DNA of 64,000 bases from positions 31,778 to 95,777 of the forward strand of contig JAPLJG010000048.1 of NCBI GenBank assembly GCA_026388735.1, in the 5' to 3' direction. Below the pieces are notes generated by a model that saw only the letters and a program-made list of their open reading frames with translations, did not search any database and was not told the DNA's origin. Below are positions 26,601 through 35,662 of the stretch, piece after piece (position 1 is the first letter of the stretch; every line of letters begins with the position of its first letter). This stretch comes from Deltaproteobacteria bacterium (GTDB taxonomy: Bacteria > Desulfobacterota > Desulfobulbia > Desulfobulbales > Desulfurivibrionaceae). A program made the translations under genes and the position numbers.

Positions 26601-27151
26601 TTGTTTTCCTGCATCTCGAGATACAGGCGGTCGCCGAACAGGGCCATGAGCTGGCGCGCCTCTTCCCGGGCGCCTTCCATGTCGCCGGCTGTGATGCGCA
26701 TGGGGATGCCGCCGTGCAGGCAGGCGGTGAGGGCGATGAGGCCCTCGGCATGGCTGGCCAGCACCTCCAGATCGATGCGCGGCTTGTAGTGGAACCCTTC
26801 CAGCTGGGCCAGGCTGGCAAGTTTGAGCAGGTTCTGGTAGCCGGTGTTGTCCATGGCCAGGAGCACCAGGTGGAAGGCGGCCTTGCCCGCGCTTTTTGCG
26901 GACTTGTCGAAGCGGTGGCTGGGGGAGACATAGAACTCGCAGCCGATGATGGGCTTGATCCCAGCCTTTTTGGCCTGGACATAGAACTCCAAGGCGCCGA
27001 ACATGGAACCGTGATCGGTGATGGCCACGGAGTCCATCCCGTATTCCTTGCACTTGGCCAGCAGGTCGCCGACCCGGATGGCCCCGTCGAGTAGGCTGTA
27101 CTGGGTGTGGACATGGAGGTGAACGAAATTGGCTGGTGGGGTTTCCGGCAT
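23606..27151 (-). CDS. dnaE: DNA polymerase III subunit alpha
   Basis: This 1181-residue replicative polymerase is the usual DnaE length. The N-terminal PHP domain begins VHLHVHTQYSLLDGA. The palm carries the catalytic motif PDFDVDFCQERRGEV. The region GPGRGSGAGSLAAY precedes it, and the fingers and beta-binding region follow with GYGFNKSHSAAYALIAYQTA. The C-terminal OB-fold reads VRVGGLVREYKDHRSKKGDR. It copies the chromosome with the beta clamp. The gene is alone on its transcript as far as can be seen. A long antisense frame (25151-27094) is a composition shadow. Confidence 0.98.
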   Translation of the reverse strand: MPETPPANFVHLHVHTQYSLLDGAIRVGDLLAKCKEYGMDSVAITDHGSMFGALEFYVQAKKAGIKPIIGCEFYVSPSHRFDKSAKSAGKAAFHLVLLAMDNTGYQNLLKLASLAQLEGFHYKPRIDLEVLASHAEGLIALTACLHGGIPMRITAGDMEGAREEARQLMALFGDRLYLEMQENNIPEQTVVNTGLKQLSQEMGIPLIATNDCHYLNREEAQAHEVLLCIQTGKTMHDANRFRFSTDELFFKSPDEMKKAFAHSPEAIAETVRLAERCNVELTFGESHFPIFPVPEGETLDSLFEKAALAGLEERLGDMREIGQLTQEIEKAYRDRLTHEIDVIQKMGFPGYFLIVADFINWAKDHDIPVGPGRGSGAGSLAAYSMRITDIDPIPYGLIFERFLNIERKSMPDFDVDFCQERRGEVIEYVQQRYGGEAHVAQIVTYGSMKARAVIRDVGRALGVAYGDVDRIAKLIPEELKITIKKAIEAEPRLQELIKRDPQIEELLRIAQTLEGLNRHTSIHAAGVVISPRPMVEYLPVCKGPKGEVLTQYDMIHTEMTGLIKFDFLGLKTLTVIDRALKLIAADIGQRPDINRIPLDDTKTYDLLARGDALGVFQLESSGMRGLLMKMKPEVFSDLIALVALYRPGPLESGMVDQFVDTKHGRMQAIYPLPQLEPILKETYGVIVYQEQVMKIANVLAGYSLGDADNLRRAMGKKKAEVMEAEKEKFLAGAKKNSIPPDKAEYVFDLMAKFAGYGFNKSHSAAYALIAYQTAWLKAHYPAQFMAALLSCDVGNTDKVVRYIIECRDHDIEVLPPDINESDKDFAVVNDRIRFGLAAVKNVGGQALDSVMEVRATDGPYGGLEDFCDRVDSRKVNRRVIESLIKAGAFDSLGAKRSQLFAILDIALEQAQSAQRDRLSGQISLFSTMSQAQNSKANTIDLPNISEWTEKERLAFEKETVGFYLTGHPLDNFYQEIMAVADTDLTSLGDWGDNQPVRVGGLVREYKDHRSKKGDRMAFIVLEDRAGAVEVVVFPEAFAKCGHLLTSDEPIIVLGTVKQEEQGAKIIAESVDSLSEARSKYTNGARILLKSDQVSRQKLESLKNKVREFHGTCPVSLTMQFNGRGEVDIEPPSDFTVRPCKEFDAEVEGLLGYAAVVYLKTKAEIQPRNGGKGGRWRQNGQG

Positions 27152-27243
27152 GGGTAATTCCAGGTAAATTTTAAAAGGTTAAGGCACAAGGCAACGGTGC
27201 AACTAACAAAATGGAGCGGCTCTAAGTGAAAGCTGATCAGGGG

Positions 27244-28041
27244 CTAGCTCACGCCAAAAAACTGCATCCGGTCCAGGGCGGCCAAGCTTTCCCACAGGTC
27301 ATCTTCGGTGTGGGGCTCCAGGGTAATCAGGGGCTGCAACCGCTGTTCTTTGAGATAGCTGAACAGACCTGGGAAATCAAAGCTCCCCCTCCCCGGCGCA
27401 AGGTGTGCGTCCCGGTCGCCGTGGTTGTCATGCAGGTGGAGTTGACCGAGCCAGGGGGCAAGGGCGGGTAGCCAGTCTTGCCAGGAGTTTTTGGCAAAGG
27501 AGGCAACATGGCCTACGTCGAGGCAGAACCTGGCAAGGGGCGAATCGAGGGCGGTGAGCATTTTTCTGTGTTGCTCCGGCCCTGTTTCGTAAGTGTTTTC
27601 AAGCATCAGCGGTACTTGGTGGGCGGCAGCTTTTGCCAGTAGCGCCTGCCAGGTTGTCAGGGAAGCGTTGAACCAGGCAGCTTGCTTGTAATCGTGTTTG
27701 TTTGCTTCGTAGTTCAGGTGGCAGACCACCGAGACCGGTTGAAATACCTCGATGAGGTCAAAGGCCTTGCCCAGTTTGCTGCGGCTGGCCGCCAGGATAT
27801 TTCCGTCCAGCCCCCCGGGGGCGAGATCGAAAAAGGGGGCGTGCAGGGTGCAGCGGAGTCCGGCCTCGGCCAGGGTCTTGGCAACCTCCCGGTATTCGGC
27901 ACCGGTGGCGGTGTAGAGCGTATCGCCTTCCAGCCCGATTTCCGGTTGGATGCGGTGAGTAAGAACAAGATCCATCTCCTGCTGGAGGCGACGAAAGGGA
28001 AAATTGATAAAACAGCGCGAGGTGATGTGCTGGTAGGTCAT
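27244..28041 (-). CDS. TIM-barrel sugar phosphate isomerase/epimerase family protein
   Basis: The 265 residues fit the AP-endonuclease-2-like xylose isomerase fold: RCTLHAPFFDLAPG, SVVCHLNYEANKHDY, VPLMLENTYETGPE, ARFCLDVGHVASF, LGQLHLHDNHGDRDAHLAPG and LITLEPHTEDDLWES. The conserved Glu, His and Asp residues that bind the catalytic metal are present. The substrate cannot be assigned. It is followed upstream by the Trm112-like gene, 21 bases away on the same strand, so the two probably share a transcript. Confidence 0.85.
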   Translation of the reverse strand: MTYQHITSRCFINFPFRRLQQEMDLVLTHRIQPEIGLEGDTLYTATGAEYREVAKTLAEAGLRCTLHAPFFDLAPGGLDGNILAASRSKLGKAFDLIEVFQPVSVVCHLNYEANKHDYKQAAWFNASLTTWQALLAKAAAHQVPLMLENTYETGPEQHRKMLTALDSPLARFCLDVGHVASFAKNSWQDWLPALAPWLGQLHLHDNHGDRDAHLAPGRGSFDFPGLFSYLKEQRLQPLITLEPHTEDDLWESLAALDRMQFFGVS

Positions 28042-28062
28042 TTTTTCACCAGTAGGCGTGCA

Positions 28063-28233
28063 TCAATCATCCAGCTTTTTGGCCTCGTCGATAAGCATGA
28101 TGGGGATGTCTTCGCGGATCTCGTACAGTAGCCGACAGCTCTCGCAGACCAGGCCGTCTTTTTTTTCGGTGAGCGTTACCTCCCCTTTGCATTTTGGACA
28201 GGCAAGGATATCAAGCAGTTCCTGGCTGATCAT
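28063..28233 (-). CDS. Trm112-family zinc-ribbon-like protein
   Basis: The 56 residues from ATG 28233 match the bacterial Trm112/YcaR family: MISQELLDILACPKCKGEV, then GLVCESCRLLYEIREDIPIM and LIDEA. Four Cys in two CxxC pairs would hold zinc, although some members keep the fold without metal. Bacterial relatives lie near lipid A kinase and other envelope genes; the biochemical role is not settled. The frame is open to 28308, but conservation begins only at 28233. Confidence 0.9.
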   Translation of the reverse strand: MISQELLDILACPKCKGEVTLTEKKDGLVCESCRLLYEIREDIPIMLIDEAKKLDD

Positions 28234-28487
28234 GGCGTGGCTCCGGCTGATGGTATTCGGCGGCAGATGGGGTTGTTTTTGGCGGTAAACGCCACAGGTA
28301 CGGCTCATCTAAAAACTTTCTATTTGTTGTGAAATGCGCTAGGATAACGGACCTTTTCAGGTAGTCAGCTTATGCTGGCAAGATCTTAGGGGTGAAGATA
28401 AAATGCCTTGTCAAGAAAAGCAAGCCTTTCCATGGGTGCGGCGATTGGCCGTCTGTTGAGCGGCATTTGTTTGGGAGAAGAGCGAAA

Positions 28488-29366
28488 GTGAAAGGAATAA
28501 TACTGGCAGGTGGCTCAGGTACGCGGCTCTATCCGCTGACCCGGTCGGTGAGTAAGCAGCTGTTGCCGGTCTATGACAAGCCCATGATCTATTACCCCCT
28601 GTCCACCCTCATGCTGGCAGGGATTCGGGAGGTTTTGCTCATCACCACCCCGGAGGACCAGGGGCAGTTCATGCAGCTGTTGGGCGATGGCCGTCAGTGG
28701 GGCATTAGCCTGGAGTACGCGGTGCAGCCCAAGCCCGAAGGCATTGCCCAGGCCTTTGTGATCGGGGAGAAATTTATCGGCAACGCGCCGGTCTGCCTTA
28801 TCCTCGGGGATAACATTTTCTATGGGCCGGGATTGGCCCAGACCATTCAGGATAAAGGGGCTGATCCAAAGGGCGGGATGGTTTTCGGCTACTATGTGCG
28901 CGACCCTGAACGGTATGGGGTGATCTCCTTTGCCCCGGACCGGACTGTGCTTGATATCGAGGAGAAACCGGCCAAGCCGAAATCCCGTTACGCCGTAACG
29001 GGTCTCTATTTCTATGACAGCCAGGTGGTGGAGATTGCCAAAAACCTCAAGCCTTCCGCCCGTGGGGAGCTTGAGATAACCGATGTCAATAAGGTGTATC
29101 TTGCCAAGGGGCAGCTGCAAGTCGAACTCTTGGGGCGTGGTACGGCGTGGCTTGACACCGGCACCCATAATTCTCTGCTGGATGCGGCCAATTTTATCAA
29201 GGTTGTGGAAGACCGGCAGGGGTTGAAGATTGCCTGCCTTGAGGAGATTGCCTTCCGGATGGGCTATATCGATGGCGCGCAGTTGGCGCGGCTGGCCGAG
29301 CCCCTGAAGAAAAATGGCTACGGCCAGTATCTGCTGCAAGTTCTCGATGAGGAGCAAGGACGATGA
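28488..29366 (+). CDS. rmlA: Glucose-1-phosphate thymidylyltransferase
   Basis: GTG 28488 begins [18 protein letters not shown], the nucleotide-binding signature, and gives the normal 292 residues; further upstream codons are not conserved. Other landmarks are [30 protein letters not shown] and the sugar-binding [10 protein letters not shown]. It joins dTTP and glucose-1-phosphate to dTDP-glucose, the first step of dTDP-L-rhamnose synthesis. It opens a plus-strand operon; its stop overlaps rmlC by four bases. No RfaH-type JUMPstart sequence is seen in the 250 bases upstream. Confidence 0.97.
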   Translation: MKGIILAGGSGTRLYPLTRSVSKQLLPVYDKPMIYYPLSTLMLAGIREVLLITTPEDQGQFMQLLGDGRQWGISLEYAVQPKPEGIAQAFVIGEKFIGNAPVCLILGDNIFYGPGLAQTIQDKGADPKGGMVFGYYVRDPERYGVISFAPDRTVLDIEEKPAKPKSRYAVTGLYFYDSQVVEIAKNLKPSARGELEITDVNKVYLAKGQLQVELLGRGTAWLDTGTHNSLLDAANFIKVVEDRQGLKIACLEEIAFRMGYIDGAQLARLAEPLKKNGYGQYLLQVLDEEQGR

Positions 29367-29908
29367 GGTTTTTGCCCTCCGAGATCCCCGATGTGTTGCT
29401 CATTGAGCCCCAGGTCTTTGGAGATAGTCGTGGCTTTTTCATGGAGACCTGGCATGCCGCAAAGTTTGCCGCAGTCGGGCTTGATCTTAATTTTGTCCAA
29501 GATAATCATAGCAAGTCGGTGCAGGGGACCCTGCGCGGGTTGCATTACCAGATCAGAAAGCCCCAGGGCAAGCTGGTGCGGGTGATCAGCGGCGAGGTGT
29601 TTGACGTGGCCGTTGACCTGCGAAAAAGCTCCCCCTTCTTTGGCAGATGGGTTGGCGAGATCCTCTCGGCGGAAAACAAGAAGATGCTCTGGGTGCCGCC
29701 GGGTTTTGCCCATGGTTTTTACGTGTTGAGTTCCGAGGCCGAATTTGTCTACAAGTGCACGGAGCTGTATGCCCCGGAGCAAGAATGTTGCATTCGCTGG
29801 GATGATTCTGCGCTGGGTATCGTCTGGCCGTTGTTGGCTCAGGCACCCCTGCTTTCGGCCAAGGATATGGCCGGGGTCTCGCTGGCCGAGGCGGAGTTGT
29901 ATTCATGA
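29363..29908 (+). CDS. rmlC: dTDP-4-dehydrorhamnose 3,5-epimerase
   Basis: The 181-residue cupin epimerase has [18 protein letters not shown] with the catalytic His, [18 protein letters not shown], and [14 protein letters not shown]. It performs the double epimerisation at C3 and C5 of the 4-keto sugar. It overlaps rmlA and rmlD by four bases each, so the three genes are tightly coupled. Confidence 0.97.
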   Translation: MRFLPSEIPDVLLIEPQVFGDSRGFFMETWHAAKFAAVGLDLNFVQDNHSKSVQGTLRGLHYQIRKPQGKLVRVISGEVFDVAVDLRKSSPFFGRWVGEILSAENKKMLWVPPGFAHGFYVLSSEAEFVYKCTELYAPEQECCIRWDDSALGIVWPLLAQAPLLSAKDMAGVSLAEAELYS

Positions 29909-30780
29909 GGGTATTGCTTGTCGGCGGCAACGGCCAGTTGGGCAGGGAGCTGCAGTACTGCAAGCCAGTCGATATGGAGCTGCTGGCCTTGGCTTCAGCG
30001 GAGCTTGATCTTCGGGAGCCGGAAGAGGTGACGGCCAGGGTGAGTGGATTTCAACCCCAGGTGGTCATCAATGCTGCCGCCTATACTGCGGTGGACCGGG
30101 CGGAAAGCGAGCTGGAGGCAGCCTTTGCTGTGAACGGTCAGGGCGCGGCAAACCTTGCCCAAGCGGCCCGCATGGTGGGCGCATATTGTATTCAAGCGTC
30201 CACGGATTTTGTCTTTGACGGCGTGCAATCCCACCCCTATCTGGCTACGGACCGGACAAATCCCCTGGGGGTATACGGGGCCAGCAAGCTGGCTGGTGAG
30301 CAACTAGCTTTGGCGGTCTATCCGGAGGGAGTGGCCATTATCCGTACCGCCTGGCTCTATTCCGCGTTTGGTAATAATTTTGTCACCACCATGTTGCGGC
30401 TCATGGCCGAGCGGGAAAGCATAGGGGTGGTGGCGGATCAGGTCGGCACCCCTACCTGGGGCCGTGGTTTGGCCGAGGCTCTCTGGCAGATGTGCCGAGT
30501 GCAGCCAATGGGCATTTGCCATTGGACTGATGTCGGGGTAGCCAGTTGGTATGATTTTGCCGTAGCCATCCAGGAAGAGGGGGTTGGCTGTGGGCTGCTT
30601 GACCGGGAGATTCCCATCCGGCCCATCAATACCGTTGATTATCCGACCCCGGCCAGGCGGCCTCCCTACAGTGTCCTGGACAAGAGCGCGACTTGGGCGG
30701 CCTTGGGGCTGACGCCGCCTCACTGGCGTGTTGCTTTGCGGCAGATGTTGCTTGAATATAAGGAGAACCGTGGTGCGTAA
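29905..30780 (+). CDS. rmlD: dTDP-4-dehydrorhamnose reductase
   Basis: The 291-residue short-chain reductase begins with LLVGGNGQLGRELQ, a Rossmann GxxGxxG motif. It has VVINAAAYTAVDRAESE and the catalytic YGASKLAGE (Tyr and Lys). It reduces the 4-keto group using NAD(P)H and releases dTDP-L-rhamnose. Its last bases overlap the start of rmlB. Confidence 0.97.
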   Translation: MRVLLVGGNGQLGRELQYCKPVDMELLALASAELDLREPEEVTARVSGFQPQVVINAAAYTAVDRAESELEAAFAVNGQGAANLAQAARMVGAYCIQASTDFVFDGVQSHPYLATDRTNPLGVYGASKLAGEQLALAVYPEGVAIIRTAWLYSAFGNNFVTTMLRLMAERESIGVVADQVGTPTWGRGLAEALWQMCRVQPMGICHWTDVGVASWYDFAVAIQEEGVGCGLLDREIPIRPINTVDYPTPARRPPYSVLDKSATWAALGLTPPHWRVALRQMLLEYKENRGA

Positions 30781-31870
30781 GCTGCTGGTTACCGGCGGAG
30801 CCGGATTTATCGGGGCCAATTTCGTCCATTATTGGCTGGCCCAGTATCCGCAGGACCGGGTGGTGGTGCTCGATGCCCTGACCTATGCCGGAAATATGGC
30901 CAGCCTTGCCAGCTGCCTGGAGCAGGAGAACTGCCGTTTTGTCCACGGCGACATCGGGGATCAGGACCTGGTCGAAACCCTGTTGGCCGAAGAGGGACTC
31001 GATACCGTGGTCAACTTTGCCGCCGAATCCCATGTGGACCGCTCCATCCATGGCCCGGACCCCTTCGTGACCACCAACGTGGTCGGCGCCCACAGCCTGC
31101 TCAAAGCGGCGAAAAAGGTCTGGCTGGATGGGGGGGGCGGGCGATCGCACCGGTTCCATCACGTTTCCACCGATGAGGTTTATGGTTCGCTCACCTCGGA
31201 GGATTCGCCCTTTACCGAAGCCTCGGCCTATGCCCCCAATTCTCCCTATTCGGCGAGCAAGGCGGCCTCCGACCATCTTGTGCGGGCGTATCACCACACT
31301 TACGGGTTGGAGGTTAGCACCAGCAATTGTTCGAACAACTATGGTCCCTACCAGTTCCCGGAAAAGCTGATTCCGCTGATCATCCTCAATATCCTGGAGG
31401 CGAAACCGTTGCCCATCTACGGCGACGGCCTAAACATCCGCGACTGGCTCTATGTGGAAGATCATTGCCGGGGTATCGACCTGGTCCTACAGAAGGGCAG
31501 GGTCGGAGAAGTGTACAATATTGGGGGCAACAACGAATGGCACAATATCGAGATCGTCCGGCTGGTTTGCGATCTGGTGGATGATCAGCTCGCCGTCTCG
31601 GACAGCCTACGCCAGCGCTTTTCGCGTTCTCCGGTTTGTCTGGGGCACAAGGCGGAATCACTCATCACTTTTGTCAAGGACAGGCCAGGCCATGATCGGC
31701 GCTATGCCATCGATGCCGAGAAAAGTCGAAGCGAGCTGGGCTATGCTCCTCTGGAATCCTTTGAGACCGGGATACGAAAGACCATTGATTGGTACCTGAG
31801 CAACGAGGCATGGTGGCGGGGCGTGATGAACGGCAGTTACCGGGATTGGCTGGAAAAGCAGTATGACTAG
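30773..31870 (+). CDS. rmlB: dTDP-glucose 4,6-dehydratase
   Basis: The 365-residue extended SDR has LLVTGGAGFIGANFVHYWL at the NAD site, SHVDRSIHGPDPF, HHVSTDEVYGSL with the catalytic Asp-Glu pair, and YSASKAASDHLVRAY with Tyr and Lys. GTG 30773 is seven bases after AAGGAG; a tandem GTG at 30770 is the alternative. It overlaps the end of rmlD, giving the order A-C-D-B. The next gene overlaps its stop. Confidence 0.97.
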   Translation: MRKLLVTGGAGFIGANFVHYWLAQYPQDRVVVLDALTYAGNMASLASCLEQENCRFVHGDIGDQDLVETLLAEEGLDTVVNFAAESHVDRSIHGPDPFVTTNVVGAHSLLKAAKKVWLDGGGGRSHRFHHVSTDEVYGSLTSEDSPFTEASAYAPNSPYSASKAASDHLVRAYHHTYGLEVSTSNCSNNYGPYQFPEKLIPLIILNILEAKPLPIYGDGLNIRDWLYVEDHCRGIDLVLQKGRVGEVYNIGGNNEWHNIEIVRLVCDLVDDQLAVSDSLRQRFSRSPVCLGHKAESLITFVKDRPGHDRRYAIDAEKSRSELGYAPLESFETGIRKTIDWYLSNEAWWRGVMNGSYRDWLEKQYD

Positions 31871-32639
31871 CGACAAGCTGCCACTTTCCGTGGCCATCAT
31901 CACCAAGAACGAGGAGGATCGCCTGCCCGAGTGCCTGGCCAGTGTTGTCTTTGCCGCAGAGGTTGTGGTGGTGGATTCGGGGAGCACGGATAGGACTGTG
32001 GAGATTGCCCGAGAGTTTGGTGCAGTGGTATACGATGAGCCCTGGCAGGGGTTTGGCCGCCAGAAACAGCTGGCCATTGACTGTTGCCGGTACGATTGGA
32101 TTTTGGTGCTGGATGCCGATGAGCGGGTTGGTGCAGAGTCTCGGCAGGAGATCAGCGAAGTATTGGTGGCGGGTTCGAATGTTGCCTACAGTTTTCCTCG
32201 CAAGAATTACTTTTGTGGGCGCTGGCTGAAGCATGCCGGTTGGTGGCCGGACCGGGTTGTCCGGTTGTTTCGCAAGGATTCCGCCAAGATGTCCCAGCGC
32301 TCAGTGCATGAGTCCGTGGAGGTGCATGGCCCGGTGGGGATTCTGCGGCATCCCTTGGTTCATTATGCCAACAAAGGTCTGGCCCAGACCCTGAACAAGG
32401 TGAACCAGTATTCTTCTGCCGGGGCAGATGAGCTTTTTGCTCAAGGGAAAACAGCTTCGGCATTCAAGGCGGTTTCCCGGGCTACCTGGGCTTTTTTTTA
32501 CAACTATATTCTCCGAGGCGGTTTTCTTGACCGGGGCGAAGGCTTTATCATGGCTGTTTCCGATTTTATGAACGTATTTTTCAAGTATGCCAAGCTGCGC
32601 GAGCTGTGGAAGCAAAAAGAAAAAGACACGCCGTCTTGA
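31863..32639 (+). CDS. GT2 glycosyltransferase of the WaaE/KdtX type
   Basis: This 258-residue GT-A enzyme has LSVAIITKNEEDRLPECL, VVVVDSGSTDRTVEIA and the metal-binding LVLDADERVGAES. RSVHESVEVHGPVGILRHPL is the typical WaaE middle. WaaE-type enzymes add a glucose to the first heptose of the LPS core. It overlaps rmlB by eight bases and is followed after ten bases by the heptosyltransferase gene, consistent with inner-core assembly on the cytoplasmic face of the inner membrane. Confidence 0.88.
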   Translation: MTSDKLPLSVAIITKNEEDRLPECLASVVFAAEVVVVDSGSTDRTVEIAREFGAVVYDEPWQGFGRQKQLAIDCCRYDWILVLDADERVGAESRQEISEVLVAGSNVAYSFPRKNYFCGRWLKHAGWWPDRVVRLFRKDSAKMSQRSVHESVEVHGPVGILRHPLVHYANKGLAQTLNKVNQYSSAGADELFAQGKTASAFKAVSRATWAFFYNYILRGGFLDRGEGFIMAVSDFMNVFFKYAKLRELWKQKEKDTPS

Positions 32640-32649
32640 TCTGGGTTCC

Positions 32650-33702
32650 GTGAATATTCTCATTGTCAAAACCAGCGCCATTGGCGACGTGATCCATACC
32701 CTTCCTGCCCTGAATGCCCTGCGCCACAAATACCCCGAAGCTCGGATCGACTGGCTGGTGGAAGAGGCGGCGGCCGATCTGGTCATCGGGCATAAGGCCC
32801 TTGATACCGTGTTGGTCTCACGGCGCAAGGCGTGGGTTCGGGATATGAAGCAGGGCAAGGTGCTGGCAGCCTGGAGAGGCTTTGCCGCCTTTGTCAAAAG
32901 CTTGCGGGATACGGAGTACGACCTGCTCATTGATTTTCAAGGGCTGTTGAAAAGCGGGATTTTTGTATGGCTGGCTCGGGCCAAAAGAAAGGTCGGCTTC
33001 GGCAAGGGCATGGAGCATGCTGAATGCAGCTACATTTTTCTCAATGAACCCATCCCGCCGGTGAACATGGACCAGCATGCGGCCATCCGGGAGTTGTTGT
33101 TGCTCAAGGCGATCGGAGTTGAGAGCGAGGAGGTTGTTTTTGATCTGCCGGTTGGTAATGAACAGCGGGAAAAAATCGAGCAATTGTTAGAGGCTGAAGG
33201 GATTGATCCGGCCAAGCCCTTAGTGGCGATCAACCCTATGACTACCTGGGAAACCAAGCACTGGCGCAATGAGCGGTTTGCCCGGGTTGCTGATCAGTTG
33301 CTTGACAGGGGTATGGCCGTTGTTTTCAGTGGTGGACCGCAGGACCTGCAAGGCATAGAAAAGATTCGTGCCGTTATGACTGGCAAAGCCGTGAGCCTGG
33401 CAGGCAAGACAACCCTGAAAGAGTTGGCCGCACTCTATGAACGGGTGGGCGTACTCATTACCACCGACACCGGCCCCATGCATCTTGCCGCAGCGGCGGG
33501 TGCGCCGGTGGTCGCCCTGTTCGGGCCGACGGCGCCCTGGCGAACCGGGCCTTTCGGCTCTGGCCACAAGATACTGCGGGCGGAAATTGCTTGCAGCCCT
33601 TGCCTGAAGAAGCATTGCGACTGCGGCCATGCTTGCATGGAACAGATCACCGTGGATCAGGTTGTCCAGGTCACGCTGGATGTGCTTACGGGTAGGAGCT
33701 GA
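32650..33702 (+). CDS. waaC: Lipopolysaccharide heptosyltransferase I (GT9)
   Basis: GTG 32650 opens VNILIVKTSAIGDVIHTLP, the conserved N terminus of WaaC with the Asp that acts in catalysis, and gives 350 residues. The ADP-heptose-binding half has VAINPMTTWETKHWRNERFA, VFSGGPQDLQ, and TTDTGPMHLAAAAGAPVVAL. A Cys-rich insert near the end reads CSPCLKKHCDCGHACME, frequent in this family. It adds heptose to Kdo. The first 21 codons of the longer open frame are not conserved. Confidence 0.93.
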   Translation: MNILIVKTSAIGDVIHTLPALNALRHKYPEARIDWLVEEAAADLVIGHKALDTVLVSRRKAWVRDMKQGKVLAAWRGFAAFVKSLRDTEYDLLIDFQGLLKSGIFVWLARAKRKVGFGKGMEHAECSYIFLNEPIPPVNMDQHAAIRELLLLKAIGVESEEVVFDLPVGNEQREKIEQLLEAEGIDPAKPLVAINPMTTWETKHWRNERFARVADQLLDRGMAVVFSGGPQDLQGIEKIRAVMTGKAVSLAGKTTLKELAALYERVGVLITTDTGPMHLAAAAGAPVVALFGPTAPWRTGPFGSGHKILRAEIACSPCLKKHCDCGHACMEQITVDQVVQVTLDVLTGRS

Positions 33703-33706
33703 GCGC

Positions 33707-34606
33707 ATGGATATCTCCATCGTTATCGTGAACTGGAACACCAAAGGGTTGTTGCTGGATTGTCTGGCCTCGGTCTATGCCATGGTCAGGGATATGCGCT
33801 TTGAGGTGTTCCTGGTGGATAACGCTTCCACCGATGGCAGCGTTGAGGCGGTGCGGGCACAGTATCCCCAGGTCAGCGTCATCCAAAATGAGCAGAACCT
33901 AGGCTTTGCCGCAGCCAATAACAAGGCCTTGCGGCTTATGCAGGGGAAATATGCGTTATTGCTTAATACCGATGCCATCGTAACCGAGGGGGCGATTTCC
34001 CGGCTGTTTTGTTATATGGAAAGTCATGGCGATGTGGCCATGAGCTGCGGTCAGTTGCTCAACGCGGACGGCACGAAACAAAATTCCATTGCTAATTTCC
34101 CCAGCCTTTTGACCCTGATTGCCAACGAAACCCTGCTTCGGATTCTGATGCCCAAAAGGTTTCCCAGCAAGCGGCGGGACTATTCGGCCCCGATCCCGGT
34201 GGAGTCCTGTATTGGCGCCTGTTTGATGGTGAGGAAAGAGGCTATGGATGCGGTGGGGCTGCTGGATGAACGGTACTTTTTTTTCATGGAAGAAACGGAT
34301 TGGGCCTTCGCCATGCACAGAGCTGGCTGGAAATCCTGCTTTGTCCCTGATGCCCGGATATATCACTTACAAGGTCAGAGCGCCGGACATAATGTCAGGG
34401 CCAGGATCATGTTTTATCGGGCGCGGTATCAATATTTCCGCAAGTGGTTCCCGCAGAGCTGGCCGCTTCATGGCTTGCTGGTTGTTGTGCGTTTGCTTAT
34501 CAATGTCCTGTTGAACGGTATTGGCCTGATTATGACCAGGGGTATCCGGGGAAGGTTGGTGCTTTATTTGCAACTGCTTTTATGGCATTTACGGGGTTGC
34601 CCCTGA
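33707..34606 (+). CDS. GT2 glycosyltransferase (rhamnosyltransferase-like)
   Basis: The 300 residues contain ISIVIVNWNTKGLLLDCLAS, VDNASTDGSVEAVRAQYP, NLGFAAANNKALR and LLLNTDAIV, then VESCIGACLMVRKEAMDAVG and YFFFMEETDWAFAMHRAGW. These are the landmarks of GT2 enzymes annotated as rhamnosyl- or N-acetylglucosaminyl-transferases of O-antigen clusters. A C-terminal hydrophobic segment (about 262-285) probably anchors it to the membrane. ATG 33707 follows waaC after four bases; codons before it overlap waaC. Confidence 0.88.
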   Translation: MDISIVIVNWNTKGLLLDCLASVYAMVRDMRFEVFLVDNASTDGSVEAVRAQYPQVSVIQNEQNLGFAAANNKALRLMQGKYALLLNTDAIVTEGAISRLFCYMESHGDVAMSCGQLLNADGTKQNSIANFPSLLTLIANETLLRILMPKRFPSKRRDYSAPIPVESCIGACLMVRKEAMDAVGLLDERYFFFMEETDWAFAMHRAGWKSCFVPDARIYHLQGQSAGHNVRARIMFYRARYQYFRKWFPQSWPLHGLLVVVRLLINVLLNGIGLIMTRGIRGRLVLYLQLLLWHLRGCP

Positions 34607-34613
34607 TACCTTT

Positions 34614-35610
34614 ATGGATATGACCTTGGTTACAGGCAAGACAACGATAGCAGGATCACCGCGCAGTATTTTGCTTATTCAGCTAGGCGATATCGGGGAT
34701 GTTGTCTTGACTCTCCCATGCGTTAGGGCCTTGAGGGAGACATATCCCCATGCGCGAATTATTGTGGCCGCATGGGATAAGGGTTCTGAGTTGTTGGAAG
34801 ATTGTCCCTGGCTTGATCAGGTTATCGCGGTTGCCAAGCGGTCTCGATCGTTTTTAGAAGAAATTCGCTTCCAGATTGATTTTTTCCGCAACCTGCGCAG
34901 CCTTCATTGTGATCTGGCCATCGACCTGCGGACCGGAACGCGCGGAGCCATAATGGCTTTTTTGTCGAGCGCGCCCCAGCGTATCGGTTTTTATGCCGAG
35001 GATGGCAAGTTGTGGCGGAATCGGATTTTCACCAGTCTTTTGAAGCGAGAGTACACCCCTGACTTGCATGTTGCCGATTATCTTCTTTGTCTGCTCGAAG
35101 CATTTGGGATTACAACAAAGCAGAGAATTCCGGAACTTGTCGTCGCTGCGCAAGGAAAAATATATCGCCCTCATTCGCTGGCTGGTGGCAGAGTGCGGAG
35201 TGGTTGTGATTGTCACCGGGGCTGCCGCCGAAAAAAATCGGGCTGAGGAAATTGTCCGGAGTTGCGGCGCGGGATGCTATAATTTTGCCGGGAAAACATC
35301 CATTGCCATGTATGCAGCCTTGTTGCAGGAGTGCCAATTGTTCGTAGGGGTTGATAGTGCAGGCCTTCATATTGCCGCAGCGGTGGGAACCCCCACAATT
35401 GGGATATTTGGGCCGTCGTCTCCGGTGTCCTGGGCACCGAGGGGGAGGCAACACCTTATCGTCCAGAAGATGATGCCATGTGTTCCCTGCAGGCAAAAGG
35501 GATGCGATAATAGTGAGCAGAGTAGCTGTTTGGCTGAGTTGACGCAGGAAGAGATCAGGACGCGGATTGGAATCTATTTAAGGAATAACTCTTTGTTGAA
35601 AGGCGATTGA
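34614..35610 (+). pseudogene. Broken GT9 heptosyltransferase (WaaF-like), internal deletion and frameshift
   Basis: The first frame (from ATG 34614) begins SILLIQLGDIGDVVLTLPC and runs through GTRGAIMAFLSSAPQRIGFY to PELVVAAQ near 35150. It then continues out of frame to a stop at 35246. The conserved C-terminal half lies in the next frame: RKEKYIALIRWLVAEC, VVIVTGAAAEKNRAE, FVGVDSAGLHIAAAVGTPTI and FGPSSPVSWAP, stopping at 35610. Compared with the intact WaaC at 32650, about 38 residues around the ADP-heptose-binding INP..W..KHW segment are missing at the junction. A deletion of about 115 bases fits. It may be a decayed gene or an assembly error. Confidence 0.8.
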
Positions 35611-35662
35611 GCATCCTTTGCGGGAGTTGAATCAATTTAAAGCAGCGATGCGCTAGAAAGGG

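Noticed and set aside
25151..27094. 647-codon plus-strand open frame
   Set aside because: It is antisense to dnaE, has no domain or ribosome site, and arises from the codon bias of the real gene.
28309..28487. JUMPstart/ops element before rmlA
   Set aside because: No GGCGGTAGCGTG-like core is present in the interval.
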